Below, piece after piece: positions 17,361 through 25,931 of a stretch of DNA of 54,456 nt. The notes beneath the pieces are model-generated. The model was given only the letters and a program-made list of their open reading frames with translations, made no database searches and was not told where the DNA came from. The stretch comes from Parachlamydiales bacterium (GTDB lineage Bacteria; Chlamydiota; Chlamydiia; Chlamydiales; Rhabdochlamydiaceae): the NCBI GenBank assembly GCA_023265455.1, contig JAHFTQ010000014.1:1-54456 (forward strand), written 5' to 3'. The translations under genes were made by a program, and so were the position numbers. Position 1 is the first letter of the stretch; each line of letters opens with the position of its first letter.

Positions 17361-18131
17361 TTAAGCGCTGGCGACGCGTCTACGTCTGCGTTTTGTGGGC
17401 GCTGTATGAGTTTCTGTTACGACTTCTTCTGGTTGCCAGTAGTGGATGCGTGAGCAGTGTTCGCAAAAAACCAGGTTGTCGCCCTTGCGAACGATATTTT
17501 CATGTTGAGCGGTCAAGACGATGTGGCAGCCACTGCAGGTGCGGTTCTCAATAGGGACGATCACGCGGTCTTTTTTATTGCGGAGGAGCCGTTCGTAAAT
17601 CTGTAGCACTTCGCCATTCGCAGTTTTTGCTAGAGTGTCTCGCTGTTTTTTCAAAGAAGAGCCTTCTTCATTGATCACTTTGATGCTATTTTTGATTTCG
17701 TTCTCTAGGGCGAGGCTGTTAATTTCAGAACTCTGAAGGGTCTCTTTAATCTTGTTGAGGAGCTCTTCTGCAGCGACGCGTTTATCAACTAAATCAGACA
17801 TTTTTTGTTCGGTCGTGATACGTTCGCGCTCCAAAGCGGTCATTTCTTGGGTGATCGCGTTAAACTCTTTCACTTCTTTGATCGATCCTTGTTGCCCTTC
17901 GAGTTTTTTCATTTTGATGGCAATGTCTTGGATCTTATGTTCAAAGCTTAAAGTCTGCTTGTTAAGATCAGTGATTTCGTTTTCTTTCTCAGTGGTCTGT
18001 TGATGAAGCTCTTTGCGCAGGGCTTCAATCTGCTCAATCTCTTTCAGCCGCTCTTTCTTAACGCGCACGAGCCGGAGCATTTTCATATCAAGATCTTGTA
18101 TCTCTAAAATTGTCTTAAGTGCTTCCTTCAT
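17361..18131 (-). CDS. CdsZ-like coiled-coil zinc-ribbon protein (CT398 homologue)
   Basis: A 256-residue cytoplasmic protein: a long antiparallel coiled coil (about 1-185, rich in Glu/Lys/Leu) and a C-terminal C4 zinc ribbon with CSGCHI and FCEHCSRIHYW (two CxxC pairs, about residues 199-227). The tail is Arg-rich (KRRRRRVASA). Its Chlamydia homologue CT398 has been reported to bind sigma-54 and T3SS components; here that role is inference from family. The promoter at 18161 lies between it and the divergent glyA. rnpB begins directly after its stop codon. Confidence 0.85.
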   Translation of the reverse strand: MKEALKTILEIQDLDMKMLRLVRVKKERLKEIEQIEALRKELHQQTTEKENEITDLNKQTLSFEHKIQDIAIKMKKLEGQQGSIKEVKEFNAITQEMTALERERITTEQKMSDLVDKRVAAEELLNKIKETLQSSEINSLALENEIKNSIKVINEEGSSLKKQRDTLAKTANGEVLQIYERLLRNKKDRVIVPIENRTCSGCHIVLTAQHENIVRKGDNLVFCEHCSRIHYWQPEEVVTETHTAPTKRRRRRVASA

Positions 18132-18160
18132 GATTCATCCAGTGAGGTTTAATCGTGTAG

Positions 18161-18188
18161 ATTATAAGCCTTCTGGCTTTCTTCTCAA
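18161..18188 (-). promoter_or_regulatory. Promoter of cdsZ (and possibly rnpB)
   Basis: On the minus strand TTGAGA (18183-18188), 16 bp, then a perfect TATAAT (18161-18166), 30 bp upstream of the cdsZ ATG. It is the best -10 consensus noticed in the window. Confidence 0.7.
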
Positions 18189-18236
18189 GACTATTTTTTT
18201 CGCAGAAAATCATGATTTATGTCAGAATGCGGATAG

Positions 18237-19718
18237 ATGTCATTTTTAAAAAATTACTTTAACAAAATTCCCGAGGCGCAGCGAAAAGTCGAGGCGATTG
18301 CCTACCTGGCAGCGATAGATGCTGTAGGAGAGCGCTGTCCATTGATTGCCAAGACAATTGTTCAAGAACTTAGAGATCAACGGTCGCATTTAAAGTTGAT
18401 CGCTTCGGAAAATTTTTCTTCTCTTCCTGTCCAACTTGCGATGGGGAACCTCTTGACAGATAAGTACTCAGAAGGATTTCCTTTCCACCGTTTTTATGCG
18501 GGGTGCGAAAATGTCGATACCATTGAGGAGATGGCAATCAAGGAAGTCAAAAAAATATTCGAATGCGAACACGCCTATGTTCAGCCGCACTCGGGCGCTG
18601 ATGCCAACATGGTGGCTTTCTGGGCTATTTTAGTCCACCGTGTGCAAAATCGGGAAGTCGAAAGGCTTGGTAAGAAAAATTTAGACGAGCTGACACCGGA
18701 AGAGTATGAAAAAGTCAGACAGCTTCTCATGAGTCAAAAAATCATGGGGATGTCCCTTAACTCAGGGGGGCATTTGACTCACGGATACCGACACAATCTC
18801 TCTTCGAAGATGATGCACTCGGTTCCCTATGATGTCGATCCTCATACAGGACTTCTCAACTATCAGATGCTGCAAGAGATGGTCAAAAGAGAAAAGCCAG
18901 CGATATTGATCGCAGGCTACTCGGCTTATCCTCGGCTGATTGATTTTGCAAAAATGCGAGAGATCGCTGACTCTGTGGGGGCGACATTTGTGGTTGACAT
19001 GGCCCATTTTGCAGGCCTTGTGGCTGGCAAAGTCATGCAGGGCAATTTTAATCCCATTCCTTTTGCTCATATCGTCACTTCGACCACTCATAAGACGCTG
19101 CGCGGTCCTAGGGGAGGTCTGATCCTATGCAAAGAAGAGTATCGTGAAGTCATTGATAAGGGATGCCCCTTAGTTTTAGGAGGGCCGCTCCCACATATCA
19201 TGGCTGCCAAGGCTGTGGCATTTCAAGAGGTGAGCACTCCCTCTTTTAAAACCTATGCTCACCAAATTGTCAAAAACTGTCAGGCGCTAGCAGATGAACT
19301 GCTTGCGCTGGGAGTTCCTTTGACAACAGGTGGAACCGATAACCACCTCCTTGTCATGAATGTGGCAGAAGCCTTTGGTCTGACAGGACGCCAAGCTGAA
19401 ATGGCTTTGCGAGAAGCTCAGTTTACAGTTAACCGCAACGCAATTCCTTTTGATAAAAACGGACCGTGGTATACTTCGGGAGTCCGGGTGGGCACTGCAG
19501 CTGTCACGACACTGGGGATGAAGGAATCCGAGATGCGCCAAATTGCACGGGGAATGGTGAATTTGCTCAAAGCGGCGCGGCCCAAATCCGATGAAAAAAA
19601 CGGAGGGTTTAGCCGTGCTAAAGTGGATCTCGATCCTGGTGTGCTTACAAGTACGCGCCAGCAGGTCGCAGGCCTTCTGGGCAAATTTCCGCTCTACCCA
19701 GAACTCATGATTGATTAA
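18237..19718 (+). CDS. glyA: Serine hydroxymethyltransferase
   Basis: PLP enzyme converting serine and tetrahydrofolate to glycine and methylene-tetrahydrofolate. The 493 residues include [32 protein letters not shown], and the PLP lysine in [14 protein letters not shown]. It is about 70 residues longer than E. coli GlyA, with an N-terminal extension and an insert around residue 140 ([18 protein letters not shown]), both features of chlamydial GlyA (CT432). Chlamydia GlyA has been shown to racemise alanine; this genome also has alr at 33755. It heads a glyA-clpP-dapF cluster as in Chlamydia (CT432-CT430). Confidence 0.96.
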   Translation: MSFLKNYFNKIPEAQRKVEAIAYLAAIDAVGERCPLIAKTIVQELRDQRSHLKLIASENFSSLPVQLAMGNLLTDKYSEGFPFHRFYAGCENVDTIEEMAIKEVKKIFECEHAYVQPHSGADANMVAFWAILVHRVQNREVERLGKKNLDELTPEEYEKVRQLLMSQKIMGMSLNSGGHLTHGYRHNLSSKMMHSVPYDVDPHTGLLNYQMLQEMVKREKPAILIAGYSAYPRLIDFAKMREIADSVGATFVVDMAHFAGLVAGKVMQGNFNPIPFAHIVTSTTHKTLRGPRGGLILCKEEYREVIDKGCPLVLGGPLPHIMAAKAVAFQEVSTPSFKTYAHQIVKNCQALADELLALGVPLTTGGTDNHLLVMNVAEAFGLTGRQAEMALREAQFTVNRNAIPFDKNGPWYTSGVRVGTAAVTTLGMKESEMRQIARGMVNLLKAARPKSDEKNGGFSRAKVDLDPGVLTSTRQQVAGLLGKFPLYPELMID

Positions 19719-19732
19719 TAAAAAGAGGTTAT

Positions 19733-20347
19733 ATGTTTAGGCTCGACGACGAAGAAGAAACGAAAAAATCAGAAGCACAAGTCAAACTTATCGATAGTAA
19801 AATCGACGAAGTTCTTCTCAAAGCGCGGCGCATCTTTCTATGCGATGGTGTCGATATGGATAGTGCCAAAGACATCATTCGAAAAATCTGGTATCTCGAA
19901 TACGCCGATCCGGGTAAGCCCATCCTTTTTGTGATCAACTCTCCTGGAGGCTCAGTCGATGCCGGTTTTGCGATTTGGGATCAACTCAAGATGATCTCTT
20001 CTCCCATCACCACTTTGGTGACAGGCCTTGCTGCCTCGATGGGATCTGTTTTAAGCCTCTCCGCAGCGCCTAAGCGGCGCTTTGCAACAGCCAACTCTAG
20101 GATCATGATTCACCAGCCGGCGATCATGGGACTAATTAGAGGTCAGGCAACTGATTTGGCAATTCATGCAGAAGAGATCATTCGTACCCGCGATGCGCTC
20201 GTGGATCTTTACTCTAAGAATACAGGTAAAGATGCGAAAACCATTGAAAAAGCTCTCGACCGCGATCATTGGTTTTCAGCTAAGGAAGCGCTGGATTTTG
20301 GGTTGCTTGACGGGGTTATCACCTCTTTCAAAGACTTAAAAATGTGA
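19733..20347 (+). CDS. clpP: ClpP-type serine protease (first paralogue, ClpP1-like)
   Basis: Proteolytic chamber subunit of 204 residues. The catalytic triad is intact: Ser102 in [14 protein letters not shown], His127 in [11 protein letters not shown] and Asp178 in [13 protein letters not shown]. It lacks the hexapeptide after HQP (no [14 protein letters not shown] stretch), unlike the second paralogue at 52367. Position between glyA and dapF matches Chlamydia CT431. By analogy it forms a mixed ClpP1-ClpP2 complex working with ClpX and ClpC. It sits 14 bp after glyA and overlaps dapF. Confidence 0.93.
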   Translation: MFRLDDEEETKKSEAQVKLIDSKIDEVLLKARRIFLCDGVDMDSAKDIIRKIWYLEYADPGKPILFVINSPGGSVDAGFAIWDQLKMISSPITTLVTGLAASMGSVLSLSAAPKRRFATANSRIMIHQPAIMGLIRGQATDLAIHAEEIIRTRDALVDLYSKNTGKDAKTIEKALDRDHWFSAKEALDFGLLDGVITSFKDLKM

Positions 20348-21126
20348 AACATTTAGTTTTTGCTAAATATCAGGGAGCTGGCAACGATTTCATCGTTATC
20401 GATGATCGAAAGCTTAGGTTCCCTGTGACTGAGGCGGAGTATATCGCTCACCTTTGCCATCGCAGGCTGGGGATTGGAGCCGATGGAGTCATTTTGTTAC
20501 AACCCTCGAAAGATGCCGATTTTCGTATGCGCATTTTTAATGCTGATGGGAAGGAAGCGGCGCAGTGCGGTAACGGGTTAAGATGCCTTGTTGACTATAT
20601 CCGTAACACTCTAGAGGGCGCTTCTCCTCTCTCCATTGAAACGCAAGACCGCATCACTTCCTGTTCGTGGAAAGATGACATCATCACTGTCGATTTGGGA
20701 TCGTATACTTGGATGCATCAAGATATTGTCAGGCCACCCTTTTCTATGGATCTCATTCACACGGGTGTTCCTCATGCTGTGGTCTTCGTTGAGTCCATTA
20801 ACAGGCCCGATTTCAAAGAGGTGGCTTCATCGCTCCGGGCTCCTTCAGAGTTTGCCCCCGAAGGGGCCAATGTCAATTTTGTAGAGCTCCGAAAAGATGT
20901 TCTATGGACCCGCGTCTATGAGCGAGGGGTAGAAGATGAGACACTTGCTTGTGGCACAGGAGCTGCTGCTGTTGCGATTGCTGCCAAGAAAAAATATCAT
21001 TTGAAAAACCCTGTCTGTGTCATGCCACTCTCAGAAGAGGCTCTATGGGTAGAGATCAACCCTTCAAGTCTTCGTCTATCAGGACGTGCGACTTGTGTTT
21101 TTCAAGGGGTCGTTCTACACTGGTAG
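20344..21126 (+). CDS. dapF: Diaminopimelate epimerase
   Basis: Converts LL- to meso-diaminopimelate, the cross-linking residue of peptidoglycan. The 260 residues carry the two catalytic Cys in [14 protein letters not shown] (about 78) and [16 protein letters not shown] (about 204), plus the N-terminal [13 protein letters not shown]. The start is a GTG at 20344 overlapping the clpP stop; the family N-terminus fits this start. It supports meso-DAP synthesis and hence at least a division-type peptidoglycan, together with alr in the same window. Confidence 0.95.
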   Translation: MKHLVFAKYQGAGNDFIVIDDRKLRFPVTEAEYIAHLCHRRLGIGADGVILLQPSKDADFRMRIFNADGKEAAQCGNGLRCLVDYIRNTLEGASPLSIETQDRITSCSWKDDIITVDLGSYTWMHQDIVRPPFSMDLIHTGVPHAVVFVESINRPDFKEVASSLRAPSEFAPEGANVNFVELRKDVLWTRVYERGVEDETLACGTGAAAVAIAAKKKYHLKNPVCVMPLSEEALWVEINPSSLRLSGRATCVFQGVVLHW

Positions 21127-21129
21127 GCT

Positions 21130-24100
21130 ATGCCTCATACAATATTTTCTCAGGAAGTACTTCAACAAGGGCGCACCTTAGAAAAACAAGGGAAGGTCGG
21201 CCCTATTCTTTTTTCTGAGGGCACCTACCAAGTGAAGGTGGGGCCCATAGGCAAAGAGACGTATTGGCCCTTTCTTCAAATTGATGATGAGGGGCTTTTA
21301 AAAGATCATTTTTGCACCTGTAAACAGGCAGATGCGGGGGGCAGATGCTCTCACCAAGCTGCTGCGTGGTTAAAGATTTTTAGGGGGCTTGAAACTCCTC
21401 TACACGTCCGTTTTCGAAGCTCCTTATGGAATCAGCTTTGCCAAATGGCGTCGCGAAGACATGGGTATGACACCTCGTGTTTAAAGGGGGGGCTGACTAC
21501 TCAGTTCCAAGCTTTTTCGACCACGAAGAAAAAACTTTTCTCTCTCAAAGCCCTTAACGCTCAGGGAAGACAAATCCTCAAAGATAGCATCGTGGATCGT
21601 AAGCCTCAGACAGAAGAAACCTCTTTGAAGTTTTCAAATTTGCCTCCCGAAGAGCTCGCTCTTTGGAAAGAAGGAAATCCCAGCCATTTTTTAAGTTACG
21701 AGCTGTCTTTTTGGTCCGACCTTGCCAAAGCGGGAATGCTGTTGCAAGAAGAGGGGGAAAAATACCAAATCGATTTTCACTACGATAAAACTCCACTGCC
21801 AAAAGAAATCACCATCCAGTTTCCACAGCTGAAATTCACTTTTTATATCGCTGAAGCCAACTGGCCTCAGCTTATCCCTGCTTTGGCAACCGTGGTAGCT
21901 CCTTTAAAGACCTATGAGTTTTCTCATGAGCAGATACAAAGACTTTTCTACGATCCTCTTAAAAGAGTTTTCAATCTCGATATCACCTCTTCTGAAACGG
22001 AAGACAAAAATCTCAAGACTTATCCGATCGGAGAATGGAGTTTTGTGCCTGAGAAGGGATTTTTTCCTGCTAAGATCGATCCCTTACTCAAAGAAAAAGT
22101 CATCCCTGCCTCTCAGATCGGAGAATTTCTTCATCGCCATCAGTATCTTGTGAAGACTCATCTGGCAGGAACGAAAATCCATCTCGATCCTATTCCTGCG
22201 AGGTACTCTCTTCGATTCGATCAGCAAAAGGCCCTTCATCTGACTTGCTATGCATTTGATCCAGGAGATCTTCAAAAACTACAGGCTGCTCGATTTGGAT
22301 CTTGGGTCTTCCTTCCTGACAAAGGTTTTTTTCTCCTAGAAGATCTCCTATTCGAAGAAATGGAAAAAATTGTTTTGCCAGAAGATGTTTCTGCTTTTGT
22401 GACCCGTCATCGTCACTGGCTCCATGCCTATGAAGGATTTCAAACCCACGTCATTGCAATTGAGTCGCGGCTGGGTTATTCCCTGACAGAGAAGGGGCTT
22501 TGTTTTGATGCAGGCCTTGAGCTGGCAGAAGAGGCAGAAGAAATTCACGATTTTGGCGAGTGGATTTACGTCCAGGGGCGGGGATTTTACTCTAAATCGG
22601 CACGCCGTTTAGGGCAAATGGTGACACCAGGACTCTGTATTGCACCCCCCGATATCGGATCTTTCCTTCACTCTCATCGTGAAGAACTTGAAACGATCTC
22701 CTCTTTTTTTTCTTCTCACTCACCTTTGCAATCCTGTGGTCTCCACTTAATGCTCAATGAAGAAGGGTTGATCTTGGTCAAACCTCACTATACTTTTCTG
22801 CCGATCTATGAAGGGAAAAAAGTCGAGATATTTGAAAATTTCACCTATGTTGAAAGTGAAGGATTTTGTGAGATCCCCCATGCGATGCGGCTTCCCGATC
22901 CCTATTTTAAAGACGTCGTTATCGACGCTGCTGCCGAACCGTATTTTGCAGCTTACGATATCAATACGTTAATGCCTTTCATCACGGTCATTGATCCTAA
23001 GCTTCAGAAGCCTCAGCATCTTTTTTTGAGAATCCTCTCCTTCCACCAAGAACCAGAAGGCACCTGGCTGCTTGAGCTCGAATATGAAAGCGATATCGGC
23101 TGCATTGATGCGATTTCCATTTGGCAAGCGATGAGCGAAGGAAAAAGGCATCTTTTTTCTGCTGCGGGTCTTCTTCTTCTCAAGTCCCCCCGTTACAATT
23201 GGCTTCGCGGAATCTCTAAGAAACGGTGGCTAAAAAAAGGACGGCAAATCCGTCTGACCACCTTGGAATGGATGCGCCTTTTTGTGTTTGAAGAAATTCA
23301 AGCACCTCAAGAAGAGGAAAGTCTTCGCAATTGGAACGCTTTCAAGACATTTGAGCCTGCCCTACCCTTTGATCTGACAGGACTGAAAAGCTCACTGAGG
23401 GGTTATCAGGAAATGGGGCTTAAATGGCTCTGGTTTCTCTATTCACACGGTCTTTCAGGGCTCCTTTGTGATGAGATGGGACTGGGGAAGACCCATCAAG
23501 CGATGGCTCTCCTTGCGGCTGCCTCTAATTCTAAACCTCAAGGTAAATATCTCGTCGTCTGTCCCACTTCAGTCATTTTTCATTGGCAAGATCTACTCCG
23601 TAGATTTTTGCCTCACATCCGTGTCTATGTCTATTATGGAGCTCTAAGAACTCTTGCCGATTTTAACGAGCAGTACGACCTTCTCCTGACTTCTTACGGC
23701 ACACTTCGTAGTGAAAAAAGTCACCTAGATCACCATTTTGATATTGCCATCTATGACGAAATCCAAATTGCAAAAAACCCCGCCTCTCAAACTCACAAAG
23801 CTCTTAAACTGATTGATGCAGCTGTTCGGATAGGACTGACAGGGACACCCATTGAGAATAGCCTGCTGGAGCTCAAAGCTCTTTTTGATGTCGTTCTTCC
23901 CACCTATATGCCCACTGAAACGCTCTATAAAGAGTTTTTCGTTCACCCCATTGAAAAGCAGCACGATCCTGAAAAACAAAAACTCCTATCTCGCTTTATT
24001 CACCCCTTCATCTTGCGCCGCAAAAAATCGGAAGTGTTATTAGAGCTTCCAGAGAAAACAGAGACGATTGCTTACGCCCCCCTTTCCGATGAACAAAAAG

Positions 24101-24807
24101 CGCTTTATCAAGAGGTGTATCTCGCTTCAAAAGAAAAGCTATTCAAAGAGCTCCAAGACGATTCACAGCCCCTGCCTTACATGCATATCTTCTCTTTGCT
24201 GACGAAACTTAAAATCATTTGCGACCACCCCGCTCTTTATCTGGATCAAGTCCAGCAGTATAAAAAACACTCCTCTGGTAAGTGGGACTTTTTTCTTGAG
24301 CTGCTCCAAGAGGTGCGAGGGAGCGGGCAGAAACTCGTTGTTTTTTCACAATATCTTGGCATGCTCGATATCATCGAAGCCCACCTCAAAGAGCACCAAA
24401 TTGGCTTTGCTGCTATCCGAGGCTCAACGAAAGACCGTAAAGGGCAAGTTGAAAAGTTCCGAGATGATCCTAAATGCGAAGTCTTCGTGGGATCACTCCA
24501 AGCTGCGGGTGTGGGGATCGACCTCATCTCCGCTTCGGTTGTGATTCATTATGACCGTTGGTGGAATCCTGCCAAAGAAAACCAAGCGACCGACCGAGTT
24601 CATCGGATGGGACAAAGCCGAGGTGTCCAAGTGTTCAAGATGGTGACACCTGGGACTATTGAAGAGCATATTCACAAGTTGATTGAGAGAAAGCAGGGAC
24701 TCATCGAGCGGGTTGTCGGCTTTGATGATCAAGGTCAACTGAAATCACTCTCCCGCGAAGAGCTCCTCGAGCTCTTAAGCCTGATGGATGCTAGACCTCT
24801 TGAGTAA
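21130..24807 (+). CDS. SWIM-domain SNF2-family helicase
   Basis: A 1225-residue ATP-dependent DNA translocase. A SWIM zinc finger lies near the N-terminus (CTCKQ at about 62, RCSHQ at about 74). About 690 residues without recognised domain follow, containing imperfect repeats of the type GEW-x-FVPEKGFFPA / GSWVFLPDKGFFLL / GEWIYVQGRGFYSK. The SNF2 motor begins near 755, with Walker A DEMGLGKTHQAMAL (about 782), DEIQ box YDEIQIAKN, LTGTPIENSLLELK and motif VI ATDRVHRMGQSRG. It starts 3 bp after dapF. Chlamydia encodes comparable large SWI/SNF proteins (CT555, CT708). Role in chromatin or transcription recycling is inferred. Confidence 0.92.
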   Translation: MPHTIFSQEVLQQGRTLEKQGKVGPILFSEGTYQVKVGPIGKETYWPFLQIDDEGLLKDHFCTCKQADAGGRCSHQAAAWLKIFRGLETPLHVRFRSSLWNQLCQMASRRHGYDTSCLKGGLTTQFQAFSTTKKKLFSLKALNAQGRQILKDSIVDRKPQTEETSLKFSNLPPEELALWKEGNPSHFLSYELSFWSDLAKAGMLLQEEGEKYQIDFHYDKTPLPKEITIQFPQLKFTFYIAEANWPQLIPALATVVAPLKTYEFSHEQIQRLFYDPLKRVFNLDITSSETEDKNLKTYPIGEWSFVPEKGFFPAKIDPLLKEKVIPASQIGEFLHRHQYLVKTHLAGTKIHLDPIPARYSLRFDQQKALHLTCYAFDPGDLQKLQAARFGSWVFLPDKGFFLLEDLLFEEMEKIVLPEDVSAFVTRHRHWLHAYEGFQTHVIAIESRLGYSLTEKGLCFDAGLELAEEAEEIHDFGEWIYVQGRGFYSKSARRLGQMVTPGLCIAPPDIGSFLHSHREELETISSFFSSHSPLQSCGLHLMLNEEGLILVKPHYTFLPIYEGKKVEIFENFTYVESEGFCEIPHAMRLPDPYFKDVVIDAAAEPYFAAYDINTLMPFITVIDPKLQKPQHLFLRILSFHQEPEGTWLLELEYESDIGCIDAISIWQAMSEGKRHLFSAAGLLLLKSPRYNWLRGISKKRWLKKGRQIRLTTLEWMRLFVFEEIQAPQEEESLRNWNAFKTFEPALPFDLTGLKSSLRGYQEMGLKWLWFLYSHGLSGLLCDEMGLGKTHQAMALLAAASNSKPQGKYLVVCPTSVIFHWQDLLRRFLPHIRVYVYYGALRTLADFNEQYDLLLTSYGTLRSEKSHLDHHFDIAIYDEIQIAKNPASQTHKALKLIDAAVRIGLTGTPIENSLLELKALFDVVLPTYMPTETLYKEFFVHPIEKQHDPEKQKLLSRFIHPFILRRKKSEVLLELPEKTETIAYAPLSDEQKALYQEVYLASKEKLFKELQDDSQPLPYMHIFSLLTKLKIICDHPALYLDQVQQYKKHSSGKWDFFLELLQEVRGSGQKLVVFSQYLGMLDIIEAHLKEHQIGFAAIRGSTKDRKGQVEKFRDDPKCEVFVGSLQAAGVGIDLISASVVIHYDRWWNPAKENQATDRVHRMGQSRGVQVFKMVTPGTIEEHIHKLIERKQGLIERVVGFDDQGQLKSLSREELLELLSLMDARPLE

Positions 24808-24919
24808 CTATAGTCCATTTCAGAACTTTTGCCGGGCGATTATTTTCACAACAGATTAAATCTTTATCACTTATATTTATTCCAAAATAAATTATACTTT
24901 CAGATGCTTGAAAGCATAA

Positions 24920-24945
24920 CCATTTTCGTGATGCCACAAAAATGG
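24920..24945. promoter_or_regulatory. Inverted repeat upstream of the MntA/HepT pair, possible operator
   Basis: CCATTTT (24920-24926) and AAAATGG (24939-24945) form a 7-bp dyad with a 12-bp spacer. A -10-like TACAAT lies at 24955-24960. Toxin-antitoxin operons are often autoregulated at such sites, but no -35 box is evident. Confidence 0.3.
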
Positions 24946-24981
24946 TGGTGTAGGTACAATTATGCCTCAGGAGGAGATAAG

Positions 24982-25272
24982 ATGTTATTTCACGAAGCTA
25001 AGCAAATTTTAGAGCAGCATAAAAAGGATCTTTTACAGTTAGGCGTACGTACACTTGCCATTTTTGGATCTGTTGTTAGAGATGAGGCAACTGCAAAGAG
25101 CGATATCGATGTTTTGATTGATTTTGATGCAACTAAAGGACTTTTTGGCTTTGCAAGCGTAAAAAGATTTTTAGAAAAATTGCTGAATTGTGAAGTTGAT
25201 TTGGTGACGAAAAAAGGGCTTCATCCAGCGTTAAAAGATCAAATTCTCCAAGAAGCCCAGTATGTCTTCTAG
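24982..25272 (+). CDS. mntA: MntA-type minimal nucleotidyltransferase (antitoxin)
   Basis: A 96-residue nucleotidyltransferase, the antitoxin of MntA/HepT (type VII) systems, which AMPylates its HEPN toxin. The catalytic pattern GSxxR-x6-SDxDxxV is intact: IFGSVVRDEATAKSDIDVLI, with Asp41 and Asp43 as metal ligands. ATG 24982 follows a good AGGAGG site; an upstream reading from 24829 encodes an unrelated Tyr/Phe-rich stretch and is rejected. It overlaps the toxin gene by 11 bp. Confidence 0.9.
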   Translation: MLFHEAKQILEQHKKDLLQLGVRTLAIFGSVVRDEATAKSDIDVLIDFDATKGLFGFASVKRFLEKLLNCEVDLVTKKGLHPALKDQILQEAQYVF

Positions 25273-25600
25273 AGGATGGAAGTTTCGTGTCAACGACATC
25301 TTAGAAGCGATTGCAAAAGTTCAACGCTTTAGCAAAGATATAACCTTGGATCAGTTTGAGGCGGACGAAATCCTGCGGGAGGCCATCATCAGAAAATTAG
25401 AAATCATTGGCGAAGCGAGTCGACATATTCCACAAGAGGTCAGAAAGCTCCATTCACATATTCCCTGGGAGGATATGAATGGGATGAGAAATATTCTTAT
25501 TCACAAATATTTTGACGTTGCTTTAGACATAGTTTGGCACACGGTCACAAATTCTTTGCCAGCTCTGCAAAAGCAGCTTGAAGAAATTTCTTTAACGTGA
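25262..25600 (+). CDS. hepT: HepT-like HEPN-domain toxin (DUF86)
   Basis: A 112-residue all-helical HEPN ribonuclease. The active-site Rx4HxY motif is exact: Arg76, His81, Tyr83 in RNILIHKYFDV. The conserved stretch AIIRKLEIIGEASRHIP is the family hallmark. In characterised systems MntA modifies the Tyr of this motif to silence cleavage. Both genes have intact catalytic residues, so the pair may be active. The 3' end runs into a convergent RhuM remnant. Confidence 0.9.
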   Translation: MSSRGWKFRVNDILEAIAKVQRFSKDITLDQFEADEILREAIIRKLEIIGEASRHIPQEVRKLHSHIPWEDMNGMRNILIHKYFDVALDIVWHTVTNSLPALQKQLEEISLT

Positions 25601-25931
25601 CAATACCGCCGTTTTTATCAAGGACATAGCCGCGCATAGCGAAGTCTCTTAAGACGTTGACAGCCCACTGTCTAAATTGAATAGCCCGGAAGTCGACAGC
25701 AATGATGGCTTCGAGATTGTAAAACTCAACATTCCTAGAGACCTCACGAGCGCCTTCTTTTTGAACTATCCGGAATTTCCGGATAGTTGCTTGTCTTTGT
25801 AACTCTTTCTGGTCAAATAGGTTAATTAAATGTTCATTGATGGTTTGGACTACAACCTCGAATAAAGCTCCCATCAATTTTTGCGTTAACCAGACTGATT
25901 CTTCGGTTACTCGAACTGTATGTATTACATC
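25545..25931 (-). pseudogene. RhuM-family remnant
   Basis: On the minus strand a reading frame recalls RhuM virulence-type proteins: VTEESVWLTQKLMGALF, TIRKFRIVQKEGAREVSRNV and FYNLEAIIAVDFRAIQFRQW. Full RhuM proteins exceed 250 residues and have a GYRVNSKRGTQFRIWA-like box. Here the front lacks a start codon, about 8 residues are missing inside the box, and the tail runs into the complement of hepT. It is a decayed fragment, in the same frame as, and directly downstream of, the giant gene's TGA at 25932. Confidence 0.75.

Noticed and set aside
24829..24981. In-frame N-terminal extension of the MntA gene
   Set aside because: The 51 residues are Tyr/Phe-rich and unlike the family, while ATG 24982 has a proper AGGAGG site and fits the usual protein length.
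25764..25788. Perfect 25-bp palindrome (12-bp arms around one T)
   Set aside because: It lies inside the RhuM remnant and encodes TIRKFRIV, a stretch common in that family, so it is probably a by-product of the coding sequence, not an operator.
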